Source: Pseudooceanicola lipolyticus
GTDB lineage: Bacteria > Pseudomonadota > Alphaproteobacteria > Rhodobacterales > Rhodobacteraceae
DNA length: 39,463 nt
Direction of reading: 5' to 3'
NCBI RefSeq assembly: GCF_002786325.1
Contig: NZ_PGTB01000026.1
Coordinates: forward strand, 1 to 39,463
Of this stretch, positions 1 through 6,955 are shown one piece after another. The notes under the pieces were generated by a model that saw only the letters and a list, made by a program, of their open reading frames with translations, searched no databases and had not been told where the DNA came from. Each line of letters begins with the position of its first letter. The stretch's first letter is position 1. Position numbers and translations under genes: made by a program.

Positions 1-136
1 CGTCGCGCGCCGTCTCCGACACGCAGGACAACGGGGCGGCCGGAACTAGGCGGCGGGCGTTGCGCGGCAGGCAGCGGTCGGCAGACGTAGGGCGATAGGC
101 GAAAGGCGGCAGGCATTAGGCGTTACGCGGCAGGCG

Positions 137-231
137 GCAGGTGGCAGACGGCAGGCAGCAGGTGGCAGACGGCAGGCAGCAGGCGGCAGACGTCAGGCGG
201 CAGGCGGCAGACGGGACGCGGCAGGCAGCGG
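137..231. repeat. 21-bp tandem repeat, about 4.5 copies
   Basis: Four consecutive 21-bp units begin at 137, 158, 179 and 200, each opening GCAGGTGGCAGACGG or a one- to few-base variant; a partial fifth unit starts at 221. The first two copies are identical and the later ones drift. More degenerate GGCAGGC/GGCAGACG blocks extend back to about position 50. The array lies downstream of the Hint gene, in DNA with no credible gene. A long reading frame through it on the minus strand gives only a low-complexity heptad product and is not believed. It looks like a minisatellite (VNTR). Confidence 0.85.
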
Positions 232-271
232 AGCCTATCCGCGCCGGCGAGAGGGGTGTACCCCCTGCCGG

Positions 272-1327
272 TCAGGCGGCGTCGTAGCGCAGGATCGCGG
301 CTTCGGAACGGTTGAGGCAGCGGCGGGCAAATTCGCCATAGCGATAGGGATCGCCCTCGGTCTCGGGAAACCGTGCCCGCAGGCGGATGCGGTCGGCCAG
401 GCCCAGCGTCTCGGGATCGGCGCCGGCCGGGTGGAAACTTTCGGTTTCCACCCCGTTGGCCCAGATCACCTGGTGGCTGGGCAGCATCAGGTGGATGTAA
501 AGCACGTCCTGCAACGGCGGCTCGGTGGCGATGCTGCTGCCATTCACCAGGTCCGCGGCGGTCACCAGCACCTCGGGCGTGTTGAACAGCGCCTGCGCCG
601 CCGGGCCACGCACCAGCATCCGATGGTCGGGCGAGACCAGCAGTTCCCGGTCGGGCCGGTCGATGCCCAGCGCCCCGGCACGGAACCGCACCGGACGCAG
701 ATGCGGCATCACCCGCAGCCGGGCGCCGCTGATCCGGCGCCGGCCGATCCAGCGGATCTCCTGCGGGCCGCTGTCGCGGGTCAGAACGCAACCGCCTTCG
801 CGCAGCGTCTCAACCGGCAGCGCGCCGTGCGGCGTGGCGATGCGGGTGCCGGGGGTGAAACAGACCACCCCGCCTTCGCCGGGGGCCGCGTCGCGCCGCC
901 CGCCGGCGCGATGCACGATCCACAACTCGGTGTCGCGGGGCGGCAATTCGTTGACGAACATCAGCAGCGGCGGTTGCCCGCGCCCGACGGCGATCTGGGT
1001 GACGGTAAAGCTCTGCGCGCCATTGGTGACGACAAAACTGTCCTCCAGCAACGGATCGCCCGGCGCCGAGGGCGCCGTGCCCGGCCCCTGCCCCAAAGCG
1101 GTGCCAATCAGCCGCCGCACCTTGCGCGCCGCGCTGGCGCGCAGCTCGGCCTCTCCATTCGCCCCGTCCAGCCGCAGAATGTCGTTGGGGCCATCCACCT
1201 GCACGGCATCGCCGCGCCAGGCCCAGGCCGCGCCGATGCGCAACGCGCCGGGCGGCGGGGCATCCAGCCCATCCAACTCTGTCTGCGACCAGGAAATGAC
1301 GAACGTGCCGCGAAAGCCCGTTCCCAT
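272..1327 (-). CDS. Hint-domain protein (Hedgehog/intein-type autoprocessing fold)
   Basis: A 351-residue protein whose C-terminal half is a Hint domain of the kind common in Rhodobacteraceae. The domain opens at Cys156 in the motif VVCFTPGTRIATPHG, continues through the block SPDHRML (232-238) with its conserved His235, and ends in a block around HQVIWANGVETESFHP (285-300). In related proteins the domain performs self-cleavage through an N-to-S acyl shift at the first Cys. Here the C-terminal block lacks the His-Asn pair needed for full intein splicing, so cleavage rather than splicing would be expected. Residues 1-150 have no recognised domain and no clear signal peptide. The gene lies alone on the minus strand, downstream of the LpxR-like gene. 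The ATG at 1327 was kept, although the Shine-Dalgarno sequence is weak. Biological role unknown. Confidence 0.85.
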   Translation of the reverse strand: MGTGFRGTFVISWSQTELDGLDAPPPGALRIGAAWAWRGDAVQVDGPNDILRLDGANGEAELRASAARKVRRLIGTALGQGPGTAPSAPGDPLLEDSFVVTNGAQSFTVTQIAVGRGQPPLLMFVNELPPRDTELWIVHRAGGRRDAAPGEGGVVCFTPGTRIATPHGALPVETLREGGCVLTRDSGPQEIRWIGRRRISGARLRVMPHLRPVRFRAGALGIDRPDRELLVSPDHRMLVRGPAAQALFNTPEVLVTAADLVNGSSIATEPPLQDVLYIHLMLPSHQVIWANGVETESFHPAGADPETLGLADRIRLRARFPETEGDPYRYGEFARRCLNRSEAAILRYDAA

Positions 1328-1439
1328 CTGCCTGTATGCCTGCCTTGTCGTTTTTTCTTTGACAGGCAGGGTAGCAGAGCCGAGTCGCCGAGGGAAGCGC
1401 GTTGTTTTCCCGACGGTTAGAGCTGTGGCGTCATAGCGC

Positions 1440-2423
1440 CTAGAAGCGGAACTTGACCCGGAGGGAGCCGGTGACCTGGCCTTCGGGCTGGGTTGAGAAT
1501 TCCTCGCTGAGATAGGTCAGCCCGTAGAACAGCGAAGCCCGGCTGCCCTGCCAGTGCAGGCCGGCGCGCAGCCGCGCGCGGGTGTCCTCCAGCGCATAGC
1601 CGCGGCCCGAAGGCAGATAGACGCTGTCCTCGACATAGGCCAGGTCGCCGCCGAGCACAAAACTGGTGCCCGGCGCCGAGGCATAGATCACCCGATAGCG
1701 GTGGCCGGTCACCTGTTCGCGGGCCAGCAGCTCGCCCTGGCCGATCCGGCCAAAACTCACATCGGCGCCGGCGCGCAGCAGCGTTTCGTCACCCGCGCGG
1801 GCCTCGGCAAAGGGCCGCAGATAGACCTGCCCGCCGAGGTCATAGCTGCGGCCGATTTCGGCCACCACGGTCGGCCGCACCTGGTTGCCCACCTGCCCGG
1901 CCAGCACCGCGTTGCTGGCCTGCGGCGCATCCAGCAGGTCATGCACCGCACCGACAAAATCATCCAGCCCGGTCTGCGGCCCGATCACCACCAGATCGGC
2001 GCCCAGGGTCAGGTCGAGCCCGCTGAACTGGACGTGGCTGTGCAGCCCGACGCTGAGCGCGCCGGCAAAAGGCCGGTCATTCGGATTGACCGCGCCCAGA
2101 TTTTCCGGCGTCATCACCTGGCCTTGCAGCCGCAGTTCCAGGATGTCCCCCAGCGCCGCGGGCGCGGCACCGTCCCAGCGATAGCCCCAGGCGCGCGAGC
2201 TGCTGACCGAGCCGGTGCGCCAACGGTCGGTATGTTCGCCGATCACGTCATTGCTGGTCAGCCGGCCATAGCCCAGCTTCTGGCGCTGTGGCGGCAACGG
2301 CGCGATCAGCGCCGGCTCTGCCGTGCCCTCTGCGCCGGGATTGCCGGCCTGCGCCGGGGCCGCAGCCACGCCAAATGTCAGCGCAAGCGCCGCAACCGCC
2401 AAGGGCAGGATTATCTGCGTCAT
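1440..2423 (-). CDS. LpxR-like outer-membrane lipid A 3'-O-deacylase (DUF2219)
   Basis: LpxR-family beta-barrel hydrolases remove the 3'-acyloxyacyl chain of lipid A at the outer membrane. From the ATG at 2423 the product is 327 residues and opens with a signal peptide (MTQIILPLAVAALALTFGVA...APAQA). The next upstream in-frame start would place 17 charged residues before it and is less likely. Family marks are the SND...TDRW..T block (N58, D59, D66, T70), NDRPFAG (115-121), and GPQTG...VHDLL with His161, corresponding to the catalytic His region. The NE dipeptide usually found after that His reads NQ (180-181), so a catalytic carboxylate may be missing. The C-terminus ends in an aromatic residue (RVKFRF), as in outer-membrane barrels. 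The gene is transcribed away from the MAPEG/ECF42 operon. Confidence 0.8.
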   Translation of the reverse strand: MTQIILPLAVAALALTFGVAAAPAQAGNPGAEGTAEPALIAPLPPQRQKLGYGRLTSNDVIGEHTDRWRTGSVSSSRAWGYRWDGAAPAALGDILELRLQGQVMTPENLGAVNPNDRPFAGALSVGLHSHVQFSGLDLTLGADLVVIGPQTGLDDFVGAVHDLLDAPQASNAVLAGQVGNQVRPTVVAEIGRSYDLGGQVYLRPFAEARAGDETLLRAGADVSFGRIGQGELLAREQVTGHRYRVIYASAPGTSFVLGGDLAYVEDSVYLPSGRGYALEDTRARLRAGLHWQGSRASLFYGLTYLSEEFSTQPEGQVTGSLRVKFRF

Positions 2424-2705
2424 TCTTACTATCCTGTTCGTGGCCGGGCGGGGCCTGAGCCCTGTCATAGCCAATTGCCCGCCGGGGAGCCAGAACAGGA
2501 GTTCTGAACTTGTGATTTTTTTGCCGGATCATGTGCAATTTGGTCAATTCATGCATTTAATCCGCACGGATCATGCCACTATTCGGCATATCGGCGCGCC
2601 GGGATGTGTTGATTTGCCACCGAGACCGATCAATTTCGGCGGCAAAACCGGCCAAGTCACATGCGCAGGTTGCCGCGGCGGCAGTCATAATAATTTCTCA
2701 CCCGA
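2424..2705. other. Divergent intergenic region, lpxR-like / MAPEG operon
   Basis: About 340 bases separate the two divergent starts. No gene is supported: frames that cross it are extensions of the LpxR-like gene or of the MAPEG frame. The central part (about 2500-2600) is more AT-rich than its surroundings and probably holds the promoter of the LpxR-like gene, but I could not pick a convincing -35/-10 pair on the minus strand. The plus-strand promoter candidate is listed separately. Confidence 0.5.
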
Positions 2706-2732
2706 TGTCGAAAATCGGCGGGCTCGGACGTC
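2706..2732 (+). promoter_or_regulatory. Candidate ECF42-type sigma factor promoter
   Basis: TGTCGA at 2706-2711 is followed after exactly 17 bases by CGTC at 2729-2732. As I recall the literature on Streptomyces ECF42, its promoters carry TGTCGA at -35 and CG(A/T)C at -10. Both boxes match fully, about 36 bases before the ATG of the first gene of an operon that itself encodes an ECF42-type sigma factor. Self-activation is therefore inferred. Confidence 0.6.
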
Positions 2733-2767
2733 CTTGGGACATGAAACACCATACAGGAAGGAGAATT

Positions 2768-3160
2768 ATGGTTTTCTCGACAACGCCACTCTATGCGCTC
2801 GCCGCCGCGCTCATCTGGCTGACGCTGTGGTTCCGCGTGACGTCGCTGCGCGCATCCCTGGGCCAATCGATCGGGGATGGTGGTAACCCGATGCTGCTGC
2901 AGCGTATTCGCCAACATGGCAATTGCGCGGAATGGTCCGCCTTCCTGCTGATCCTGATGATGCTGGCCGAAGGCATGGGGGTGGCGGCGCTTTACCTGCA
3001 TGTCTCGGGCATGCTGCTGGTGGCTGGCCGCCTGGCGCATCCGTTCGGGTTGAAGATCGATACTGCAGGGCATCCTCTGCGCTATGTCGGCAATGGCAGC
3101 AACATTGTCGCCGCCCTCAACGCCATGATTTGCCTAGGAATAAACCTTTTCAGCCTTTAA
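2768..3160 (+). CDS. MAPEG family membrane protein
   Basis: A 130-residue protein with about four hydrophobic segments. The first starts at the N-terminus and the last is near the C-terminus (ALNAMICLGINLFSL). The central block RIRQHGNCAEWSAFLLILMM resembles the conserved R.HGN..E..P segment of the MAPEG family (membrane-associated eicosanoid/glutathione metabolism proteins, small integral membrane enzymes or transferases), followed by GRLAHPFGL. The ATG at 2768 has a strong ribosome-binding site (AGGAAGGAG) and gives the usual family length, so the longer upstream frame is rejected. It heads an operon with a DGPF protein 29 bases downstream and the sigma factor. Bacterial MAPEG proteins have poorly known substrates; a membrane or redox stress role is only a guess. 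Confidence 0.88.
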   Translation: MVFSTTPLYALAAALIWLTLWFRVTSLRASLGQSIGDGGNPMLLQRIRQHGNCAEWSAFLLILMMLAEGMGVAALYLHVSGMLLVAGRLAHPFGLKIDTAGHPLRYVGNGSNIVAALNAMICLGINLFSL

Positions 3161-3189
3161 GCCTCACCATTGAAGAAGGAAACCAACCG

Positions 3190-3549
3190 ATGAAATATAT
3201 GCTGCTGATTTACAACGATCCGGCCAGGGAACCGGCCTATGGCACCGCGGAATTCGACGAGATGATGGCCGGGTTCTTCGCCCTCAACGAGCAGATGAAA
3301 AGTGATGGCGTGCTCTGCGACGGAGAAGGGCTGCAAGGGGTCGAGACGGCGACCTCGCTGCGCCTCAAATCGGGCAAGGTCGAAACGATGGACGGCCCCT
3401 TTGCCGAGACGCGCGAACACCTGGGCGGCTATTATGTTATCGACGTACCTGATCTGGATGCGGCGCTGAACTATGCCGCCCTGATCCCGGCGGCCAAATT
3501 CGGCACCATCGAGGTGCGCCCGTTGATGGACTACAATCCCGCGAGCTGA
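3190..3549 (+). CDS. DGPF/YCII-domain protein linked to ECF42
   Basis: A 119-residue alpha-beta barrel protein of the YCII-related (DGPF) family. The start MKYMLLIYND, the central DGPFAETREHLGGYYVIDVPDLD (residues about 67-89; the DGPF signature is intact) and a C-terminal block around IEVRPL are family features. DGPF proteins are the standard genomic partners of ECF42 sigma factors, and here the sigma gene starts 3 bases after the stop. Their biochemical role is not established; involvement in sensing or in the response is inferred from co-occurrence. The start at 3190 follows AAGAAGGAAACC and gives the normal family length. Confidence 0.9.
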   Translation: MKYMLLIYNDPAREPAYGTAEFDEMMAGFFALNEQMKSDGVLCDGEGLQGVETATSLRLKSGKVETMDGPFAETREHLGGYYVIDVPDLDAALNYAALIPAAKFGTIEVRPLMDYNPAS

Positions 3550-3552
3550 GCC

Positions 3553-4782
3553 GTGAAAAACGCCGCCCCCAAAGCGATTGCAGTGACTCACGTGATCGAG
3601 GACGTGATGCGCCGCGAACGGGGGCGGCTGTTGGCCGGGCTGATTGCCAGATTGGGGGATTTCCAGCTGGCCGAGGATGCGCTGCAGGAGGCCTCGATCT
3701 CGGCATTGAAACTTTGGGGCCGCGCCGGCGTGCCGCACGATCCGGTCGCCTGGCTGATGAAGGTGGGGCTGAACAAGGGGATCGACCAGGTCCGGGCCCG
3801 GCAACGCGAGGCCCGCAACGCGGATGACCTGGCGGATGTGCTTCCCGATTTCGCCCGCGACGACAGCCCCGACGCGATCCCGGACGAGCGCCTGCGCCTG
3901 ATTTTCACTTGCTGCCACCCGGCGTTGGAAGAAAAATCGCGCGTTGCCCTGACCTTGCGCAGCGTGTGCAATTTATCCACCCGCGAGATCGCCGCGGCCT
4001 TTCTGGATACCGAACCGGCGATGGGCCAGCGCCTGTCGCGCGCCAAGGCAAAGCTGAGATCTAAGGGCATCGGGTATTCCGTGCCCGATCCAGAGCTGTG
4101 GCCGGACCGCCTGGGCACGGTTCTGTCGACGCTCTACCTGATTTTCACGACGGGATACCTGACCGAAGACGCTGGCCCGCGCGACCTGTGCCGCGAGGGG
4201 ATCTTCCTGTCGCGTTTGCTGCACAAGCTGCGGCCGAACGAGCCCGAGATCGAGGGGGCGCTGGCCTTGATGTTGCTCACCGAGGCGCGGCGGCCGGCCC
4301 GGATTGACGGCGACGGGGCATCGGTTCCCGTCGACAAGCAAAGCCCGGCGCTCTGGATCGGCGCGCATATCCGCGAGGCGCAGGCGGTTCTGGCCTCCGC
4401 AATGGCGCGAAGACAACCGGGCCCGTTTCAGATCAAGGCCGCCATCGCCGATTGCCACATGATGCGGCCCGGCCCCGACTGGGCCCAGATGTCGCTGTTA
4501 TACGGGGCGCTGTGGGGATTTGAACCGACGCCCGTTGTGGCCCTGAACTGGGCCGTGGTGCTTGCCGAAACCGGGCATGTGGCTATCGCCCTGCAGCAGC
4601 TGGATTCACTGGAGCGCGAACTGGACCAGTTCCAGCCCTGGCATGCGGCCCGGGGTCATCTGTTGCACAAGCTCGGGCGCAATGCCGAAGCCGCCGACGC
4701 GTATAGGCACGCCATCCTGACGGCCCCGACCGAGGCGTCACGCCGGTTCCTGGAAGTCCGGCTGCGCAATGTTGCCGAGTGA
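3553..4782 (+). CDS. ECF42-type RNA polymerase sigma factor with C-terminal TPR-like extension
   Basis: A 409-residue sigma-70 family protein. Region 2 lies at about residues 18-85 (LGDFQLAEDALQEA...AWLMKVGLNKGID). Region 4 lies at about 113-172 (RLIFTCCHPALEEKSRVALTLR, then LSTREIAAAF and LSRAKAKLR). A long helical extension follows (about 180-405) with TPR-like repeats toward the end (WAVVLAETGHVAIALQQLD; HLLHKLGRNAEAADAYRHAI). This architecture and length are those of ECF42, where the extension controls activity in place of an anti-sigma factor. The motif usually written YLIFNEGY at the start of the extension reads YLIFTTGY here. The start codon is GTG at 3553, 3 bases after the DGPF stop. 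No anti-sigma gene is adjacent. Confidence 0.9.
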   Translation: MKNAAPKAIAVTHVIEDVMRRERGRLLAGLIARLGDFQLAEDALQEASISALKLWGRAGVPHDPVAWLMKVGLNKGIDQVRARQREARNADDLADVLPDFARDDSPDAIPDERLRLIFTCCHPALEEKSRVALTLRSVCNLSTREIAAAFLDTEPAMGQRLSRAKAKLRSKGIGYSVPDPELWPDRLGTVLSTLYLIFTTGYLTEDAGPRDLCREGIFLSRLLHKLRPNEPEIEGALALMLLTEARRPARIDGDGASVPVDKQSPALWIGAHIREAQAVLASAMARRQPGPFQIKAAIADCHMMRPGPDWAQMSLLYGALWGFEPTPVVALNWAVVLAETGHVAIALQQLDSLERELDQFQPWHAARGHLLHKLGRNAEAADAYRHAILTAPTEASRRFLEVRLRNVAE

Positions 4783-4876
4783 AACCGGCCTGAGCCGCTT
4801 GTCCGCGGTCGGCGCCCGTGAAACATCCGCGTCGTTCCGGACGGGCTGCATGGCGACGGAAGCATCGCCAGTGGTG

Positions 4877-6175
4877 TCAGCCGTGGGCGAATGCCTCGCG
4901 CTCAGACACCGTGAAATTGCCCGTGGCGTCAAATTCTGCGGCGCGGGCCGGGCCAAGCACCTCCAATGCGTCACTGGCCTCGACCTCCGGCAAAAGCGCC
5001 TCGGACACGTGAATTTCCTCAAGATGAAGCGTATTGGGGACACGCACCATCCGCAGCTTTGACGGGTCCGGTGCGTTGCAGGTTTTTACCGCCATGCGCA
5101 TCGCGTCTCGGTCGTTTTCCATGATCACGGGGATGCGCGCGCCGGCCAGAACCGTCGAGGTGACGCAGTTGGCATAGGTTGCAATCAGGTCGATCTTGTC
5201 ATGCAAGCGCCGCGTGCAGATATCGGCGAGGCCAATGCCGGTGGCGTTACCGCTGCTGCTGTCCGTCAGGTCAAGAACGGCCATCTTGCCGACCTCCTGC
5301 GTGGTGTTGACATATGGGGTGCTGGCGCGTCCGGTGATGTTCGGGTCCATGCCGGTGCCCGAGAACTCCTTGCCCATGCGGTCGACGATGAGCACGTCCA
5401 GCGGGCGGAACAGAATACGCGGCATGCTGGCGCGCGCCTCTTTCAGCAGTTCGGGCTCGCGATCGAGAATGCGCTCGTTGCGCACCAGTTCCACGCGGGC
5501 GACACGGTCGTACCCGTTCTCGACAGTCGCTATGCCGAACAGAACTGGCGAATGGGCCAGCTTGAAACGCGCCATCTCCAGCACGTTCTCCGCCATCATG
5601 CCGAAGCCGTGAGCGTGGCAGCTTTCGGCGCCCTGCTGCTTGCCCAGCCCGATGGTGATCATCTTGGCCAGGCCGCTTTCGATCATGCCACTGAAACTGG
5701 TATGCGGCTTTACCCGGTTGATGACGACGATGCCGTCGGCCTGCATCGCTGCTTTGTCCATGAGGATGGGCAGTCCGTTCGGCAAGCTTCCGAGTTTCAC
5801 CGTGTCCATGGACGACCTAATCGGGCACCCCGCGCTTGCCTCGGTGACGCCCAGCTTGGCCAACAGCGCCTGCTGTCCTTCCGCGGTGGCGCCGCCATGG
5901 CTGCCCATGGCGGGAACGATAAAGGGCCGTGCCCCGAGCCGGAGCAGTTCCTCCACCGTGGTGCGCACGAGGACGGGCAGGTCCGCCAGACCGCGACTGC
6001 CAACACCGATGGCGATCGTCATACCCTTGCGAACCAGCGCTGCATTGCCTGGCTTGGCGAACTCTGCGCGCACCGCGGCAGCAACATCGCGGACCGCATC
6101 GTCGGGAAAGATCTGACGGACGGGCGCCATCCGAGGCAGGTCAACGGTTGTCAGGAATTGCTCAATAACGGACAT
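4877..6175 (-). CDS. LarA-family (DUF2088) nickel-pincer racemase/epimerase, substrate unknown
   Basis: A 432-residue homologue of LarA, the lactate racemase that uses a nickel-pincer nucleotide tethered to a lysine to move a hydride at C2 of a 2-hydroxy acid. Candidate active-site residues are visible: His93 in AMGSHGG and His158 in RVKPHTSF (LarA catalytic bases His108/His174), Lys171 in ESGLAKM (cofactor lysine 184) and His187 in SCHAHGF (nickel ligand 200). The Lys-to-His spacing of 16 equals that of LarA; the His158-to-Lys171 spacing (13) is longer. The N-terminal acidic D..TR motif of true lactate racemases reads GVGSRGLAD (57-65), suggesting another substrate. It is the last gene of the transporter/regulator unit, 19 bases after gntR, and the divergent arm carries larC, larE and larB. 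Not a plain lactate racemase, in my judgement. Confidence 0.85.
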   Translation of the reverse strand: MSVIEQFLTTVDLPRMAPVRQIFPDDAVRDVAAAVRAEFAKPGNAALVRKGMTIAIGVGSRGLADLPVLVRTTVEELLRLGARPFIVPAMGSHGGATAEGQQALLAKLGVTEASAGCPIRSSMDTVKLGSLPNGLPILMDKAAMQADGIVVINRVKPHTSFSGMIESGLAKMITIGLGKQQGAESCHAHGFGMMAENVLEMARFKLAHSPVLFGIATVENGYDRVARVELVRNERILDREPELLKEARASMPRILFRPLDVLIVDRMGKEFSGTGMDPNITGRASTPYVNTTQEVGKMAVLDLTDSSSGNATGIGLADICTRRLHDKIDLIATYANCVTSTVLAGARIPVIMENDRDAMRMAVKTCNAPDPSKLRMVRVPNTLHLEEIHVSEALLPEVEASDALEVLGPARAAEFDATGNFTVSEREAFAHG

Positions 6176-6194
6176 CGGGGAGGCTCCTAATTGC

Positions 6195-6953
6195 CTAGTC
6201 GAACCGCGACTGCCAGGTCGCGATATAGCGGTTCTTGGCCGGGGTAAGGTGATCGCGACACAGCGTCACCAGCCGCTCTCTGTCCCCTGCACGGCAGGCC
6301 TCGACCATGGCGCGATGCTCATCCGCCGCCCATTGCAGCGCCTCAAGCTCGGAGGTGAAGATCGAGCGGTAAGCGTGACTCTTCTGGGCGAAGATCTCGA
6401 TCGCCTCAATGAGCGCCTCATTGGCACAATGGCGGAAGAGTTCGCGGTGAAACGCGATATTGGCGTAGAACACCTTGCGCTTGTCCCTTTCGACGATGCC
6501 CTCGGCGTGGCGCGCCTGCAGCGCCTCCAGCTCTGCAAGGGCGTTCGCGTCGAGGGGGAAAGGAATGAGTTCGGCCGCCTTGACCTCAAGCAACTCGCGA
6601 ACGGCGTGGATATCGTTGACTTCCCGCGGGCTGTACAGGCGGACCATTGCCCCACGGTTGCGGATCCGCTCAACCAGCCCCAGCCGTTCCAACTCGATGA
6701 TCGCCTGCCGTGCGAGGTAGCGCTTGATCCCGAAACGCTCGGCGATCTCGTCCTCGACCAGCCTCTGGCGGGGCTGCAACTGGCAAAAGACGATTTCCTC
6801 TTCCAAGAGTTGGGTAATGCTGCGCACCACCTCCTCGGCGTTCTTGCCGGCGACCAGATCAGCCTTTTTCACCTCGAACCCCTTCCACTTTGCAACGGGC
6901 CACGTTCCGGTGGCGTTTTCGGAGGGGTCCATCTCCGGATCGGGCGATGTCAT
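6195..6953 (-). CDS. GntR-family transcriptional regulator, FCD (FadR-like) type
   Basis: A 252-residue DNA-binding regulator. A winged helix-turn-helix lies at about residues 38-108 (EDEIAERFGIKRYLARQAIIELERLGLVERIRNRGAMV). It is followed by an all-helical FCD effector domain (about 112-245) with the usual acidic/His metal-binding pattern (DIHAVRELLE, FHRELF, DEHRAM). FCD regulators typically repress carboxylic-acid catabolic genes and release DNA when the acid binds. The ATG at 6953 lies 2 bases past the tctA stop, and the longer frame runs back inside tctA, so this start is chosen. About 35 residues precede the wing domain, a little more than usual. Probable target: the palindromes at 10070-10103 between the two arms of the island. 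Confidence 0.9.
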   Translation of the reverse strand: MTSPDPEMDPSENATGTWPVAKWKGFEVKKADLVAGKNAEEVVRSITQLLEEEIVFCQLQPRQRLVEDEIAERFGIKRYLARQAIIELERLGLVERIRNRGAMVRLYSPREVNDIHAVRELLEVKAAELIPFPLDANALAELEALQARHAEGIVERDKRKVFYANIAFHRELFRHCANEALIEAIEIFAQKSHAYRSIFTSELEALQWAADEHRAMVEACRAGDRERLVTLCRDHLTPAKNRYIATWQSRFD

Positions 6954-6955
6954 TG

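Noticed and set aside
50-231. CRISPR array
   Set aside because: Direct repeats are adjacent with no unique spacers, and there are no cas genes in the window.
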